Made by a program: the position numbers and the translations under genes. Positions 7,395 to 15,462 of a stretch of DNA of 64,000 nucleotides are shown piece by piece. Source of the DNA: a virus; the IMG/VR virus record IMGVR_UViG_3300005466_000025, positions 38,757-102,756 of that record. The stretch is one strand, 5' to 3'. The notes beneath the pieces are model-generated. The model worked only from the letters and a program-made list of their open reading frames with translations. It was not told where the DNA came from and searched no databases. The first letter of the stretch is position 1; every line of letters starts with the position of its first letter.

Positions 7395-8732
7395 ATGTGT
7401 GGTATTGCCGGAATCTATCTTAAGGACCCGGACGAGCAGTATCTTTCACAGAAGGAAATCGAGGATACTGTGGACTGGCTTTTCTGTGGAATTGAAAACA
7501 GAGGAACTCATGCCAGTGGTGTAGCAGTACAGACCACAAATGGAGAGCATTACCTGGAAAAGAGTGATATGCCAGCGTCAAAGTTCATCTTTTGGCGCAG
7601 GGATATTCCCTCAAACCCTAGGATTATTCTTCAGCATACCCGTTGGGCAACAAAGGGTAAGCCAGAGAATCTCCTGAATAATCATCCGATTGCGTATGAG
7701 AATGTCATTGCGATTCACAATGGTCATATCTCAAATGACGATGAGCTATTTGAGAGTGAGTCACTGAATAGAATCGCGGAGGTTGACTCCGAGATTATTC
7801 CGGCTCTGCTTCACAAATATACCTTTGAGAATCCAAAGGAAGCCCTGGAAAAGATGATTGGTGGATTCGCAATTGCGGCCATTGATGATCGAAATCCTGG
7901 AACACTTCTGCTTGCAAAAGGTACAAGCTCACCGCTTGTATTCATTGAAACAGATGGAATGTTCATGTGGGCATCTGAGCAGAAATTCCTAGAGGATGCC
8001 CTGCTTTATGGAATGGGCTATGAATCAAAGCCCGGTGAATTCCATAACGTTGCATATGGACGGTATGCACTGATTAATGGCGATGAAATGACTGTTGCTG
8101 ATTTCAGTCCTGCATACAAGACATATGTTTCCACTCCGTATGCTAGTTCGTGGGCAGATAGATCAGTATCCGTTCCTACTGGCGGGGAATATCGTGCAGC
8201 CGAGGGTTGGTATGACATGAATGCCAGGGATAAGTGTGACGAATGCTTTATCTGGTACCCGGCATATCAGCTAAATAAGCACGGCAATGATCGCTATTGT
8301 GATCATTGTGAGGTTAAGCTATTCGATATTCTTCCGAATGGTACTCGGGTGCTTAAGTCAACGAAAAAGCTCTCAAGAAAGGAGAGAAAGCGTCAGCGGC
8401 GGGAAGCCGCACGTAAATTTCAGGAGAGTAAAAGGAAAGCGGAGTCTGCTCCGAAGGAAGTAACTACAATTGCTGATGCCTTGGATCAGGAGCATTGGCA
8501 TGTATGTGAACTAGTTGCAAATCACTATGGAACTAAGAAGGAATTCGTTGACTTTCTTCTGTTCAGTGATCATGACATTGAGGACTATGATGATGCCAAT
8601 CTGATGCAGATGTTCCTGGAATTCCAGGATAAGTATCAGGAGTTTCTTACTGAGGTAAGTGCTGATACGGATAATCTAATGGAAACCATTGGTATTGCAA
8701 ATGAACTTGATCGGGCGTTTCTGGGACTCTAA
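7395..8732 (+). CDS. Class-II glutamine amidotransferase with C-terminal zinc ribbon
   Basis: This 445-residue protein starts MCGIAGIY; Cys2 is the N-terminal nucleophile of class-II (Ntn) glutaminase domains once Met is removed. RGTHASG, HTRWATKG and HNGHISN are typical glutamine-site motifs in residues 35-110. No asparagine-synthase or sugar-isomerase domain follows. Instead there is a zinc ribbon (CDEC...CDHC near 278-302), a basic stretch and an acidic helical tail. The likely role is to release ammonia from glutamine for the neighbouring ligases. TAATG coupling joins it to the ATP-grasp gene. Confidence 0.85.
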   Translation: MCGIAGIYLKDPDEQYLSQKEIEDTVDWLFCGIENRGTHASGVAVQTTNGEHYLEKSDMPASKFIFWRRDIPSNPRIILQHTRWATKGKPENLLNNHPIAYENVIAIHNGHISNDDELFESESLNRIAEVDSEIIPALLHKYTFENPKEALEKMIGGFAIAAIDDRNPGTLLLAKGTSSPLVFIETDGMFMWASEQKFLEDALLYGMGYESKPGEFHNVAYGRYALINGDEMTVADFSPAYKTYVSTPYASSWADRSVSVPTGGEYRAAEGWYDMNARDKCDECFIWYPAYQLNKHGNDRYCDHCEVKLFDILPNGTRVLKSTKKLSRKERKRQRREAARKFQESKRKAESAPKEVTTIADALDQEHWHVCELVANHYGTKKEFVDFLLFSDHDIEDYDDANLMQMFLEFQDKYQEFLTEVSADTDNLMETIGIANELDRAFLGL

Positions 8733-9562
8733 TGTTAATGTATAACAGAAGGGGTAGGGCCACTGGTGAGAAAATCGCCATGGCCCTACAGCTTCCCGAT
8801 GAGGTTCTAATTCGTTGGGGTAGTTCATTGAATCCCGAAGTCGATGAGGATTATGAAAGGGTGATTAATTCCTCAGAGGCAATCCAGAATGCAACGGATA
8901 AACTTCTTTCACTTGAAATGATGAGTGAGGGTGGATTGAATGTCCCCGCATGGGATGAGAATCCGGAGAATTTGGTGGAGCAGTATGGCTATCCAATTCT
9001 TGGACGAAAGCTGCGTCATGCAAGGGGAAGTGATATCCAGTTTTGTCTACAGAAAAGGGATCACCGTAGACCACGGGATTTCTATACTGTATATATTCCA
9101 ACAAACAGGGAGTATCGTGTTCATGTTGTTGGGGATCAGGCAGTAAGAGTACAGGCTAAATATCTGGACTTTCCAGAACAGAAAAAGGCTTGGATTAGGA
9201 ATTATGAATCCGGCTATCGGTTCCGTAATCCGCGTCTCAGGATGCATCGTAGGCGGCTACAGGACGCAATTAGGGCCGTTTCTATATTAGGTCTGGACTT
9301 TGGGGCGGTTGATTTGATTGTCGGGGATGATAATGAGACATATATTCTCGAAGTTAATACCGCACCTTCCTGCTCCCCATTGACAGGGGCATCCTACGTA
9401 AATGGGATCGCTAATCTGTTTGAACCCGGCGAAATCGAAGTTAATTTGGAGCCACTACAGCTTCTAACTAGCGACGATGAAGATGGGGATTCAGAGGATG
9501 ATGATGATTCCGATATCGAGGAGTATATAAGGGAGATGGAGAATGCCGCAATTACCGCGTAA
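8732..9562 (+). CDS. ATP-grasp ligase
   Basis: This 276-residue protein shows an ATP-grasp pattern in its middle and C-terminal half: EYRVHVVG, FGAVDLIVG and YILEVNTAPS (metal- and ATP-binding Glu and Asn). The family makes amide or peptide bonds through an acyl-phosphate. The tail is strongly acidic (DDDD repeats). The TAATG overlap with the amidotransferase suggests stoichiometric production. Together with three amidoligases and a GNAT it forms a peptide/amide biosynthesis cluster. Confidence 0.8.
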   Translation: MLMYNRRGRATGEKIAMALQLPDEVLIRWGSSLNPEVDEDYERVINSSEAIQNATDKLLSLEMMSEGGLNVPAWDENPENLVEQYGYPILGRKLRHARGSDIQFCLQKRDHRRPRDFYTVYIPTNREYRVHVVGDQAVRVQAKYLDFPEQKKAWIRNYESGYRFRNPRLRMHRRRLQDAIRAVSILGLDFGAVDLIVGDDNETYILEVNTAPSCSPLTGASYVNGIANLFEPGEIEVNLEPLQLLTSDDEDGDSEDDDDSDIEEYIREMENAAITA

Positions 9563-9749
9563 AAGGCAGATTCTTGAACAATATCCCATCAGTGGTCGGG
9601 ATGAAATTGAGAAGAGAATCAAGGCCTGTGCAACAAATATCCATTCCCCTTATTCCTGGTATAGGGAGGACGTTCGCAGACTATTGATCATGTGCGACTT
9701 CCTATATACGGAAAATATGCAGTTGAAAGATGAACAGGAGGAGGATTAA
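9543..9749 (+). CDS. Hypothetical protein, 68 aa
   Basis: It overlaps the 3' end of the ATP-grasp gene by 20 bases and ends in a TAATG junction. It is helical, with a charged C-terminal coiled-coil-like segment and an acidic end. It may be a partner of the ATP-grasp enzyme, judged from position only. Confidence 0.55.
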   Translation: MPQLPRKRQILEQYPISGRDEIEKRIKACATNIHSPYSWYREDVRRLLIMCDFLYTENMQLKDEQEED

Positions 9750-9970
9750 TGTCAAATCTAGTTATTAGAACCGAGCCTGGACTTGCCTGGAAATATCGGG
9801 CCAAAGTCTATAAATCATATCTATGGGGTGCCATTATAATTCGCACGGCTACGGCAATGGGATTCGGAAACACTGCCGAAGAAGCAATCCTGGATGCCAA
9901 AAATAAATATGTTCAGTGCGTTCCTAGTGGGGAATATTATAGATCAGTAAAATGGGACGGGAGGCTTTAA
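9749..9970 (+). CDS. Small hypothetical protein, 73 aa
   Basis: TAATG start with GGAGGAG upstream. Beta strands with W/Y residues are followed by a helix carrying MGFGNTAEEA. That is the same 'G-x-T-x-x-EA' signature as the genes at 5101, 17214, 17515 and 18376. The function is unknown. Confidence 0.6.
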   Translation: MSNLVIRTEPGLAWKYRAKVYKSYLWGAIIIRTATAMGFGNTAEEAILDAKNKYVQCVPSGEYYRSVKWDGRL

Positions 9971-10149
9971 TGTCATATCTATGTAAGCACGGATACATGT
10001 TTTCATCGTGTCAAACATGCGTTGCAATTGAGGAAGCCGTTGAGGAATTCCTAATGGCACCGCCTGAAACAACCGTGGAAGATGACTATATGTATGATGT
10101 TTATCTGGAAATGGATGAGCGTCGTCTCAGCGAAACGGAGGAGAATTAA
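9970..10149 (+). CDS. Small zinc-binding protein, 59 aa
   Basis: It starts at the ATG in a TAATG overlap; an upstream in-frame ATG at 9952 is less likely. The N-terminus has CKHGYMFSSCQTC, a C-x-H...C-x-x-C knuckle, and the remainder is acidic. Compare the possible knuckle protein at 5285. Confidence 0.6.
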   Translation: MSYLCKHGYMFSSCQTCVAIEEAVEEFLMAPPETTVEDDYMYDVYLEMDERRLSETEEN

Positions 10150-10473
10150 ATGAATTTCCTGGCCGTACTACAGACGGATAATTCCGAGTTTGTATGCCTT
10201 GGCAAGACTAAAAAGGCCGCAAAAGCTGGCGTATATGACGGATATAATACATTCGTCAAAAAGCTTCTGGAAACGGAGCATAAGAATCCGCTACAGGATG
10301 TAACATCGGAATGGCTGGAATCACGGCTGGATAAATATTATCGTCATTTTCTTGGCGGTAAGGTAGGAATGGAAACCCTGGAACGAAAGTGGGAGCTAAC
10401 CGTTCTTGAACTCACTTATGATACTTGTTATCGTGATGGGTATGAGACTCCCCGCCGGGAACAGGACTATTAA
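10150..10473 (+). CDS. Hypothetical protein, 107 aa
   Basis: It begins directly after the preceding stop, with GGAGGAG upstream. It is mostly helical, with a Trp/Tyr-rich middle. No family is recognised. Confidence 0.6.
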   Translation: MNFLAVLQTDNSEFVCLGKTKKAAKAGVYDGYNTFVKKLLETEHKNPLQDVTSEWLESRLDKYYRHFLGGKVGMETLERKWELTVLELTYDTCYRDGYETPRREQDY

Positions 10474-10665
10474 ATGATCGTCAATATCATCTTGGTTTTT
10501 GACACAGATGAGATGGCGAAAGATGCAGATGATGGCGAATCCTATGGTCTTCCTGATGTTCATCAAATTGCGGAGGAAACTAATATGGAATGGGCCGCAA
10601 ATTATTATGGATATCAGGGGTACCGGGTGGAGGTAGCACAATGGAAGGAGACAATTGGAACCTAA
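10474..10665 (+). CDS. Hypothetical protein, 63 aa
   Basis: It starts immediately after the previous stop. A hydrophobic first strand (IVNIILVFDT) is followed by an acidic helix and a Tyr-rich strand. It overlaps the next gene by 11 bases. The family is unknown. Confidence 0.55.
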   Translation: MIVNIILVFDTDEMAKDADDGESYGLPDVHQIAEETNMEWAANYYGYQGYRVEVAQWKETIGT

Positions 10666-11218
10666 AATTCTACTAATCGTTGGACGATCAGAAACGGAGG
10701 ATAGATTTCGCTCACAAATTGAGCGGACACTACCAAACGGGTTTGTTATTGAAGGGATTCATTCACTTGGTGAGTTCTATGAATCCGACAATAAGGATCG
10801 GTTTATTGCGTTTGTATCGTGTCTAGATGAGGAGCTTTTCAATGAGAGCTTTGACGCAATTGTTCGCAAGGCTAGGGCTAATTCTTTCGGTGCAAACCCA
10901 TTTGACAACATCTCAGATGCGTTCGAATATGCAACGAATGAATACAACTTCGAATCAGATGATTCTGCCAGAGAGGAACGATATACAGAACTAAGGGAAA
11001 GGTTCCCTCTATTTTCGGCAGAGGAATGGGAGCAAATTCAAATCTTTGACTCCCTATATCATACCGGGAAGGTCCAGCCAATTCGTGCCAGATTCAATGA
11101 TGAGACAGTAGTTGTATTGGCTCATATTACGGCGGGTGCGGATGAAGTTAGGGTAACGCCAATGATGGTACTTATCACTGACGATATCCATAACGATCTG
11201 GAAATTCCCTTTGCCTAA
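10655..11218 (+). CDS. Hypothetical protein, 187 aa
   Basis: TTG start with GGAAGGAG upstream. A first hydrophobic strand (KILLIVG) begins an alpha/beta fold; the middle is strongly acidic and helical, with beta strands at the C-terminus. No catalytic motif is apparent. The stop codon sits beside the strong Shine-Dalgarno of the next, ATC-started gene. Confidence 0.6.
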   Translation: MEPKILLIVGRSETEDRFRSQIERTLPNGFVIEGIHSLGEFYESDNKDRFIAFVSCLDEELFNESFDAIVRKARANSFGANPFDNISDAFEYATNEYNFESDDSAREERYTELRERFPLFSAEEWEQIQIFDSLYHTGKVQPIRARFNDETVVVLAHITAGADEVRVTPMMVLITDDIHNDLEIPFA

Positions 11219-11229
11219 GGAGGTTCAAA

Positions 11230-11541
11230 ATCTCTAAAATCTACTTGAAACTAGTCGTTGAGGAAATCGCAGATGATGCAGCAGTGGAAGCATTATTTGA
11301 GGAGCTAGAAACCTACCCATGGATTAGAACCGCCAGCATTTCATTCGGCGGTATGTTCGGGGAAACTAGGAAGAAGGATTTCTATGTTGACCGAATCTTT
11401 GAAGGGGTATTGCCTCGCGTAGTAGTGCAGCAATTCGAAATCAAGCGTCTTGATAGGAATAGAATTCGTAGACTTATCAGGAGCTATGAGCAAAAGGCAA
11501 TCGAGCTAAAGGAGCAACTAAAGGGTCTTGAGCATTCTTGA
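11230..11541 (+). CDS. Hypothetical protein, 103 aa, ATC start codon
   Basis: AAGGAGG at 11217-11223 places GGAGG exactly 6 nt before ATC 11230. From there the frame reads I-S-K-I-Y-L-K-L, a sensible N-terminus. The first conventional start (TTG 11245) lies 21 nt from the Shine-Dalgarno and would remove the first beta strand. The C-terminal third is a basic, probably coiled-coil helix. The function is unknown. See also the Ile-codon starts at 811 and 14977. Confidence 0.6.
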   Translation: MSKIYLKLVVEEIADDAAVEALFEELETYPWIRTASISFGGMFGETRKKDFYVDRIFEGVLPRVVVQQFEIKRLDRNRIRRLIRSYEQKAIELKEQLKGLEHS

Positions 11542-11890
11542 GAAGAACTCATATAAAATAGAGGAACTTAGAACCATTAAGGACCTCCGGGATATCTATA
11601 ACTCTCATACACCAAAAAGTGCCTGGCTTTTTCTGTCCCTAGTTGGATTTCATGGGACAAGTCTGACGCTGGATGATCTTGAATTGATTCTGGAAAATCA
11701 ATCCAATATCACTGAGTCCGTGAATGGAAGATGGTGGATCACTATTCTGGTGGTCTATCCACTGAGAACATCGGTTTCCATTCTTGAATTCGGGGATATC
11801 ATGATTGACTCCGAGGACATTCAATGGCTCAGGGAAAAGGTCAGGGAAACCCTGGTAGAAGTGGAGGCATCTCAATATGGAAACACCTAA
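11528..11890 (+). CDS. Hypothetical protein, about 120 aa
   Basis: The start is uncertain. TTG 11528 lies only 2 nt after AAAGGG, whereas ATT 11534 in the same frame is 8 nt away, so this may be another Ile-codon start. It overlaps the previous gene's end. Mixed alpha/beta with no recognised motif. Confidence 0.55.
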   Translation: MSILEKNSYKIEELRTIKDLRDIYNSHTPKSAWLFLSLVGFHGTSLTLDDLELILENQSNITESVNGRWWITILVVYPLRTSVSILEFGDIMIDSEDIQWLREKVRETLVEVEASQYGNT

Positions 11891-12155
11891 GACAATGTTG
11901 TTTAGGGCTGAGAGGGAAATGGCAAACGAAATCGAAGTCAATATTCCTGAGCTTCGCAATATGTTCGGGGATACTTGGCGTAATTTGGTTAATCCGCCTG
12001 ATTACTATGATGATGATCAGGATGGATATGAGGATGATATTGAGGAATTCGTCAAGGAGGTTCTCTATGGAAATGGGGAGGAAATTGACGGTGTTTCTCG
12101 GATTGGCGGAAATGAAACAGATGGTGTGTTCTACATGAGAATCAGAAACTTCTAA
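11877..12155 (+). CDS. Acidic hypothetical protein, 92 aa
   Basis: ATG start 9 nt after GGAGG. The middle is extremely acidic (DDDQDGYEDDIEEF), and a short beta region ends the protein. The TAA overlaps the ATG of the metallopeptidase. It could be a DNA mimic or an inhibitor; that is speculation from charge. Confidence 0.55.
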   Translation: METPKTMLFRAEREMANEIEVNIPELRNMFGDTWRNLVNPPDYYDDDQDGYEDDIEEFVKEVLYGNGEEIDGVSRIGGNETDGVFYMRIRNF

Positions 12156-12688
12156 TGGGAATGAAAACTGAGCTACAGGAGCATCTTTCATTTCTGGCGG
12201 AAACCCTAGGTTGTAGATTGGATCAGCCGGGAATTGATACCCCCGGAATGATGTATGTTGAATTTGGATATGTGGAAGGGCCTAAGCTCTCCCGAGAAAT
12301 CACAAATTCCTATTCAAATCTACAGTCACGATACATGGTGAATATGCATGAGCTAGGGCACTTTGCACGCGGCCATACGCAGGGCCGTCCGCCTATGCAA
12401 AACAAAAGGTGGTATTTCACCAACGGGGTTTTAAAAAGTGAGGCGGAAGCCTGGGAATGGGCGATGGATAATTCCATTCTATCCGCCTATGAGAACGACA
12501 CTAAATCCTTCATGTGGGAGCGATGTATGGGTTCATATTATCGAGGCTCCCAGATGGACGGATACACCCGAAATGATAACCGTCTATTCAATGGGAATAG
12601 GCATCACGTTGCATTCAAATGGGATCGCCCGGATGAGTATTTCTGGGAAGTAAAGGAGAGACTAAGTGGAGCAGCTACCTACGCTTAA
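12155..12688 (+). CDS. Putative zinc metallopeptidase
   Basis: This 177-residue protein has HELGHFARGH near residue 67, an HExxH zinc site with an extra downstream His. SEAEAWEWA about 30 residues later offers a glutamate as third ligand, as in gluzincin and ImmA/IrrE-like peptidases. There is no signal peptide, so it should act inside the host cell, perhaps on a repressor or defence protein. TAATG coupling joins it to the gene before. Confidence 0.65.
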   Translation: MGMKTELQEHLSFLAETLGCRLDQPGIDTPGMMYVEFGYVEGPKLSREITNSYSNLQSRYMVNMHELGHFARGHTQGRPPMQNKRWYFTNGVLKSEAEAWEWAMDNSILSAYENDTKSFMWERCMGSYYRGSQMDGYTRNDNRLFNGNRHHVAFKWDRPDEYFWEVKERLSGAATYA

Positions 12689-12875
12689 GGCAAGATTCAG
12701 ATATGACGGATTTGTCCGTCATCTGGAAAATGTCACCCTTGAGCCATTAAAAAGCACGCTCATTGGCATGGAAGTAAGGAAAGGGGGAATGTTCTCAAAC
12801 AAAATCAAGAGATATTCTTTTGACAAAATTGATCATCCCCTTGAATTTTCTAGGGAAGGAGAGGCAGATGAATAA
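12666..12875 (+). CDS. Small hypothetical protein, 69 aa
   Basis: GTG start after AAAGGAGA. It is beta-rich, ending with a strand of the type KIKRYSFDKI, reminiscent of small WYL-like or SH3-like phage proteins. It overlaps both neighbours. The role is unknown. Confidence 0.55.
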   Translation: MEQLPTLKARFRYDGFVRHLENVTLEPLKSTLIGMEVRKGGMFSNKIKRYSFDKIDHPLEFSREGEADE

Positions 12876-13287
12876 TCAGGAGGCATACGAACTAATCTTT
12901 GATTGGCTTGCCCGACCAGGGGCAACTAAGTGCATGAAGGAAAGAGTGATTGGAGTAGGACAAGTTTGTGCCTATTCTGATGGAAAAGGCAATCATTGTG
13001 CCATTGGTGGCCCTATGAAGAATATCCTCGACCTAAAAATTGTGGATTATGCGGACGAAGAAGGAGAAATGATTATTGGAGATTATGAGGGCTCAATTGT
13101 GGAATTGATGGGATGGGCACCTGAAGTTGATGCATTTTGGGATGGTGTTGATATTGACTTTCTTGAATCAGCACAAACATGCCATGATGCTCCACTCCAA
13201 GATGAAGATTGGCAGAATGAGGCCCTAACAAGTCTAAATGCACAGGCTTCTAGTTTCGATCTAAAACTAAAGAAGATTCCCGCATGA
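12868..13287 (+). CDS. Hypothetical protein, 139 aa
   Basis: The start is ATG 12868, overlapping the previous stop. Conserved-looking CAYSDGKGNHCAIGG suggests a Cys/His site, and the C-terminal half is acidic and helical. No family is assigned. Confidence 0.55.
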   Translation: MNNQEAYELIFDWLARPGATKCMKERVIGVGQVCAYSDGKGNHCAIGGPMKNILDLKIVDYADEEGEMIIGDYEGSIVELMGWAPEVDAFWDGVDIDFLESAQTCHDAPLQDEDWQNEALTSLNAQASSFDLKLKKIPA

Positions 13288-13499
13288 CAGTAAGGGAAGA
13301 GGCAATTGCTCGGCAGATTAGATTCAGTAATCTGGACTTTGAGGATATTTTCAAAGCGGAGGGAATTGATTTCTACTCCCTCTCAGAGGATGAATGGCGA
13401 TCCTTTGAAAATATGTTCATGGAAGGTATTCAATGGTCAGAAGTGGCGAGTATTGCCGCCTCAACCATTAAATTCCATAGGGATGCCGACACAATCTAA
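13284..13499 (+). CDS. Hypothetical protein, 71 aa, end of the early gene block
   Basis: ATGA overlap start. It is acidic and helical. It is the last gene of the left + strand block and is followed within 10 bases by a strong terminator. No family is recognised. Confidence 0.6.
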   Translation: MTVREEAIARQIRFSNLDFEDIFKAEGIDFYSLSEDEWRSFENMFMEGIQWSEVASIAASTIKFHRDADTI

Positions 13500-13507
13500 A
13501 TAACATT

Positions 13508-13548
13508 AGCGGCCCTGGGACTAATACTCCTGGGGCCGCTATTTTTTT
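13508..13548 (+). terminator. Rho-independent terminator
   Basis: AGCGGCCC (13508-13515) pairs perfectly with GGGCCGCT (13533-13540), followed by seven T residues (13542-13548). It ends the 13.5-kb left gene block, and a promoter-like element starts in the T-tract. Confidence 0.9.
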
Positions 13549-13549
13549 G

Positions 13550-13558
13550 TGCTAAAAT
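13550..13558 (+). promoter_or_regulatory. Extended -10 promoter for the 13597 gene
   Basis: TGCTAAAAT, a TGN-TATAAT-like extended -10, lies directly after the terminator. No good -35 is visible. The predicted start near 13565 gives a short leader with AGAAAGGA before ATG 13597. Confidence 0.55.
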
Positions 13559-13596
13559 CCATTCAGAATTACTAAACAATTCAGAAAGGATTAAGA

Positions 13597-14502
13597 ATGG
13601 CAACCCCAACAGGAATTCACAGAATGCTTCAAAGTGGATACTGGATCAATACTGTATTTCCACAGTTTAAGGCCAAGTATCCAATTGATGCAGGAAAGAT
13701 TGAAAGCGAACAAAAGGGAGTTAAAAAGCCCCTTCCTGCGTCTGATTTTGCAAAGGGTGTAGTGGAGGAAATACGTGCCCACCCTTTAACCCTACCCCCT
13801 AGCACAAATTTTGGCATTTGGGATAAGCCAACGGTAATGTTGCACAACCCTAGGGGTGGAGTCGAATATCAGGAGGAACAAGTTAAATATTTCGGCTCAG
13901 CTATGTGCGACGTAAATGGAATTGATCCAAATGATCCCCAAAGCACCTGGGCACCATATAAGACTAGGGCCACAAATGTCGGTCTTAAAACAGTTGATTG
14001 GCAGCACTGCCACACATATCCAATGGTCCAGGACCTACTCAATAAATTCAAGCAGAATCCTCTTAAGACAGGCGGATTGAATCTTGAGAGCATTGTGTTT
14101 GAGGGATTGAAGCCTAACATCCTGGCGCAAATGATTGACGACACATTGGGAACCGATGTTATTTTGGGAATCCCAACATTGGGATGGATGGATGGAATTG
14201 ATTGGTCGGCGCTGAGCCGCCATGTATTCCAGCTTGAATTTTTCCTCAACGACCCAGTGCCGGATTGGATCGGTATACCGGACGTTGAACTATGTAAGCA
14301 AATGGCATATCACGCCAGGGAGGATTGTGGGGTTAGAAAGCTAACAATGGTTTGTGGAATATATGATGCCTCATCATACAATCCCCTTGCCAGAACTCTA
14401 ACATCATCCCAGTACAAATCCATTATTGCGGCTGCGGGAGAACGATTTGGAGGCATTTATTTGGGCGATAACAATGGCCCAAACTATTCACAATGGGCAT
14501 AA
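13597..14502 (+). CDS. Hypothetical protein, 301 aa, possibly TIM-barrel-like
   Basis: A stand-alone gene with its own promoter and Shine-Dalgarno. Alternating strands and helices with acidic residues at strand ends (for example GIYLGDNNGP near the end, LEFFLNDP, IVFEGLKP) recall beta/alpha-barrel hydrolases. No signature is clear enough to name an enzyme. There is no signal peptide. Confidence 0.65.
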   Translation: MATPTGIHRMLQSGYWINTVFPQFKAKYPIDAGKIESEQKGVKKPLPASDFAKGVVEEIRAHPLTLPPSTNFGIWDKPTVMLHNPRGGVEYQEEQVKYFGSAMCDVNGIDPNDPQSTWAPYKTRATNVGLKTVDWQHCHTYPMVQDLLNKFKQNPLKTGGLNLESIVFEGLKPNILAQMIDDTLGTDVILGIPTLGWMDGIDWSALSRHVFQLEFFLNDPVPDWIGIPDVELCKQMAYHAREDCGVRKLTMVCGIYDASSYNPLARTLTSSQYKSIIAAAGERFGGIYLGDNNGPNYSQWA

Positions 14503-14657
14503 GAATAGGGCGAAAAGAGGGGTTACGGCACCCTCTAGAGTGCCTCTGTGCGGCTATAGGCGCTTGTCTGCGGCCATGCAAAACACATGGGCGGTAAGGG
14601 CGTCACTAGGGGTTTGTTTGAGCGCAGGCGGCCTTAGAAAATGAGCGTATAAAGAAA
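14503..14657 (+). other. Non-coding, structured intergenic stretch
   Basis: This stretch of about 155 bases has no convincing ORF and is richer in G/C than its surroundings. GGCAC...GTGCC forms a 5-bp hairpin around 14530. It lies between a complete gene and a leaderless promoter and could hold a small RNA, but no family is recognised. Confidence 0.35.
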
Positions 14658-14666
14658 TGCTATAAT
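14658..14666 (+). promoter_or_regulatory. Extended -10 promoter giving a leaderless mRNA
   Basis: TGCTATAAT; the hexamer (14661-14666) is followed by 6 bases and then ATG 14673. The predicted +1 is therefore the A of the start codon. No Shine-Dalgarno is present. Confidence 0.7.
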
Positions 14667-14672
14667 ACTATA

Positions 14673-14957
14673 ATGAAAAAGCCAACAAGAAAGGACTATG
14701 ATGCCTTTAGGTGGCTTCCACTTGATCAGTGGAATACGGATAAGCTATTGGGTCCAATCATGGGAGGGACAATCTGTTGCAAGATTTGCGACACATACAT
14801 TGCAATGATGGACTCCAAAACCCATGTTGAAAAACACGTCGCCGTCAGAAAACGGCAGCTTGCTGATGATAAAAAGAAGGCAAGTGCCGCAAGGGCGGAG
14901 GCAATGAGACTGGCTAGGGAAGAGAAAAAGAGGAAGAAACTGGCCGGCAATTTGTAA
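14673..14957 (+). CDS. C2H2-like zinc-finger protein, leaderless
   Basis: This 94-residue protein has CKIC followed by HVEKH (about residues 35-54), a C2H2-type finger. The long basic, Ala/Lys-rich helix at the C-terminus is likely DNA- or RNA-binding. The ATG coincides with the predicted transcription start of the upstream TGCTATAAT element. It is followed by the ATT-started muralytic gene, whose Shine-Dalgarno begins 7 bases after its stop. Confidence 0.7.
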   Translation: MKKPTRKDYDAFRWLPLDQWNTDKLLGPIMGGTICCKICDTYIAMMDSKTHVEKHVAVRKRQLADDKKKASAARAEAMRLAREEKKRKKLAGNL

Positions 14958-14976
14958 GCTAAAAAGGAGGGCTCTT

Positions 14977-15462
14977 ATTTTAATTAAAAGAAAAAATAGA
15001 ATTTTTATTTTTATTATTTTGTGTGTTGTATTATTATTTTCATTTGCTAGATCGGCAACCGCCTCAAGTAAGGCGGAAATCAAGAAGATCAATAGATATC
15101 TACAATCAACACCGATGAGAGGGACAGGTAAAATAATTGTCAATCAGTCCAGAAAATACAAGATCAACCCCACTTTCGTTGTTGCAGTTGCAGGAAAGGA
15201 ATCGAGTTTTGGAGCAGCATCTTGCAGCAGCAATCCAAAAAACGTTTGGGGACTCGGAGCTTGCAACAGAGCTTGGAGAACTCCTGAATTCAAATCCTGG
15301 ATACAGGCTATCAATTATTTTGTCCGTTTTATTGACGGAAGATGGCCCAGTGCTAATAACCCATTCGAATTCTATGGATACTGCCAGGGGTGCGAGTATG
15401 AGTGGGGGAGCGCAGTTTCAACTCATATGCGAAACATTACCGGAAGCACAAGAGTAAGATGA
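14977..15462 (+). CDS. Secreted glucosaminidase/lysozyme-like muralytic enzyme, ATT start
   Basis: AGGAGG (14965-14970) places GGAGG exactly 6 nt before ATT 14977. Starting there gives a classic signal peptide: a basic n-region (KRKNR), a hydrophobic core of about 15 residues and an Ala-rich cleavage site (SATASS). Starting at TTG 15019 would delete the n-region. The mature part has KESSFGAA with the probable catalytic Glu, and NVWGLGAC, as in glucosaminidase/lysozyme-type lysins. It probably cleaves peptidoglycan glycan strands from outside the membrane. Confidence 0.7.
   Translation: MLIKRKNRIFIFIILCVVLLFSFARSATASSKAEIKKINRYLQSTPMRGTGKIIVNQSRKYKINPTFVVAVAGKESSFGAASCSSNPKNVWGLGACNRAWRTPEFKSWIQAINYFVRFIDGRWPSANNPFEFYGYCQGCEYEWGSAVSTHMRNITGSTRVR

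Noticed and set aside
15137-15457. + strand ORF overlapping the secreted muralytic enzyme
   Set aside because: It is in a different frame, has no Shine-Dalgarno, and the overlapped gene has a signal peptide and catalytic motif.
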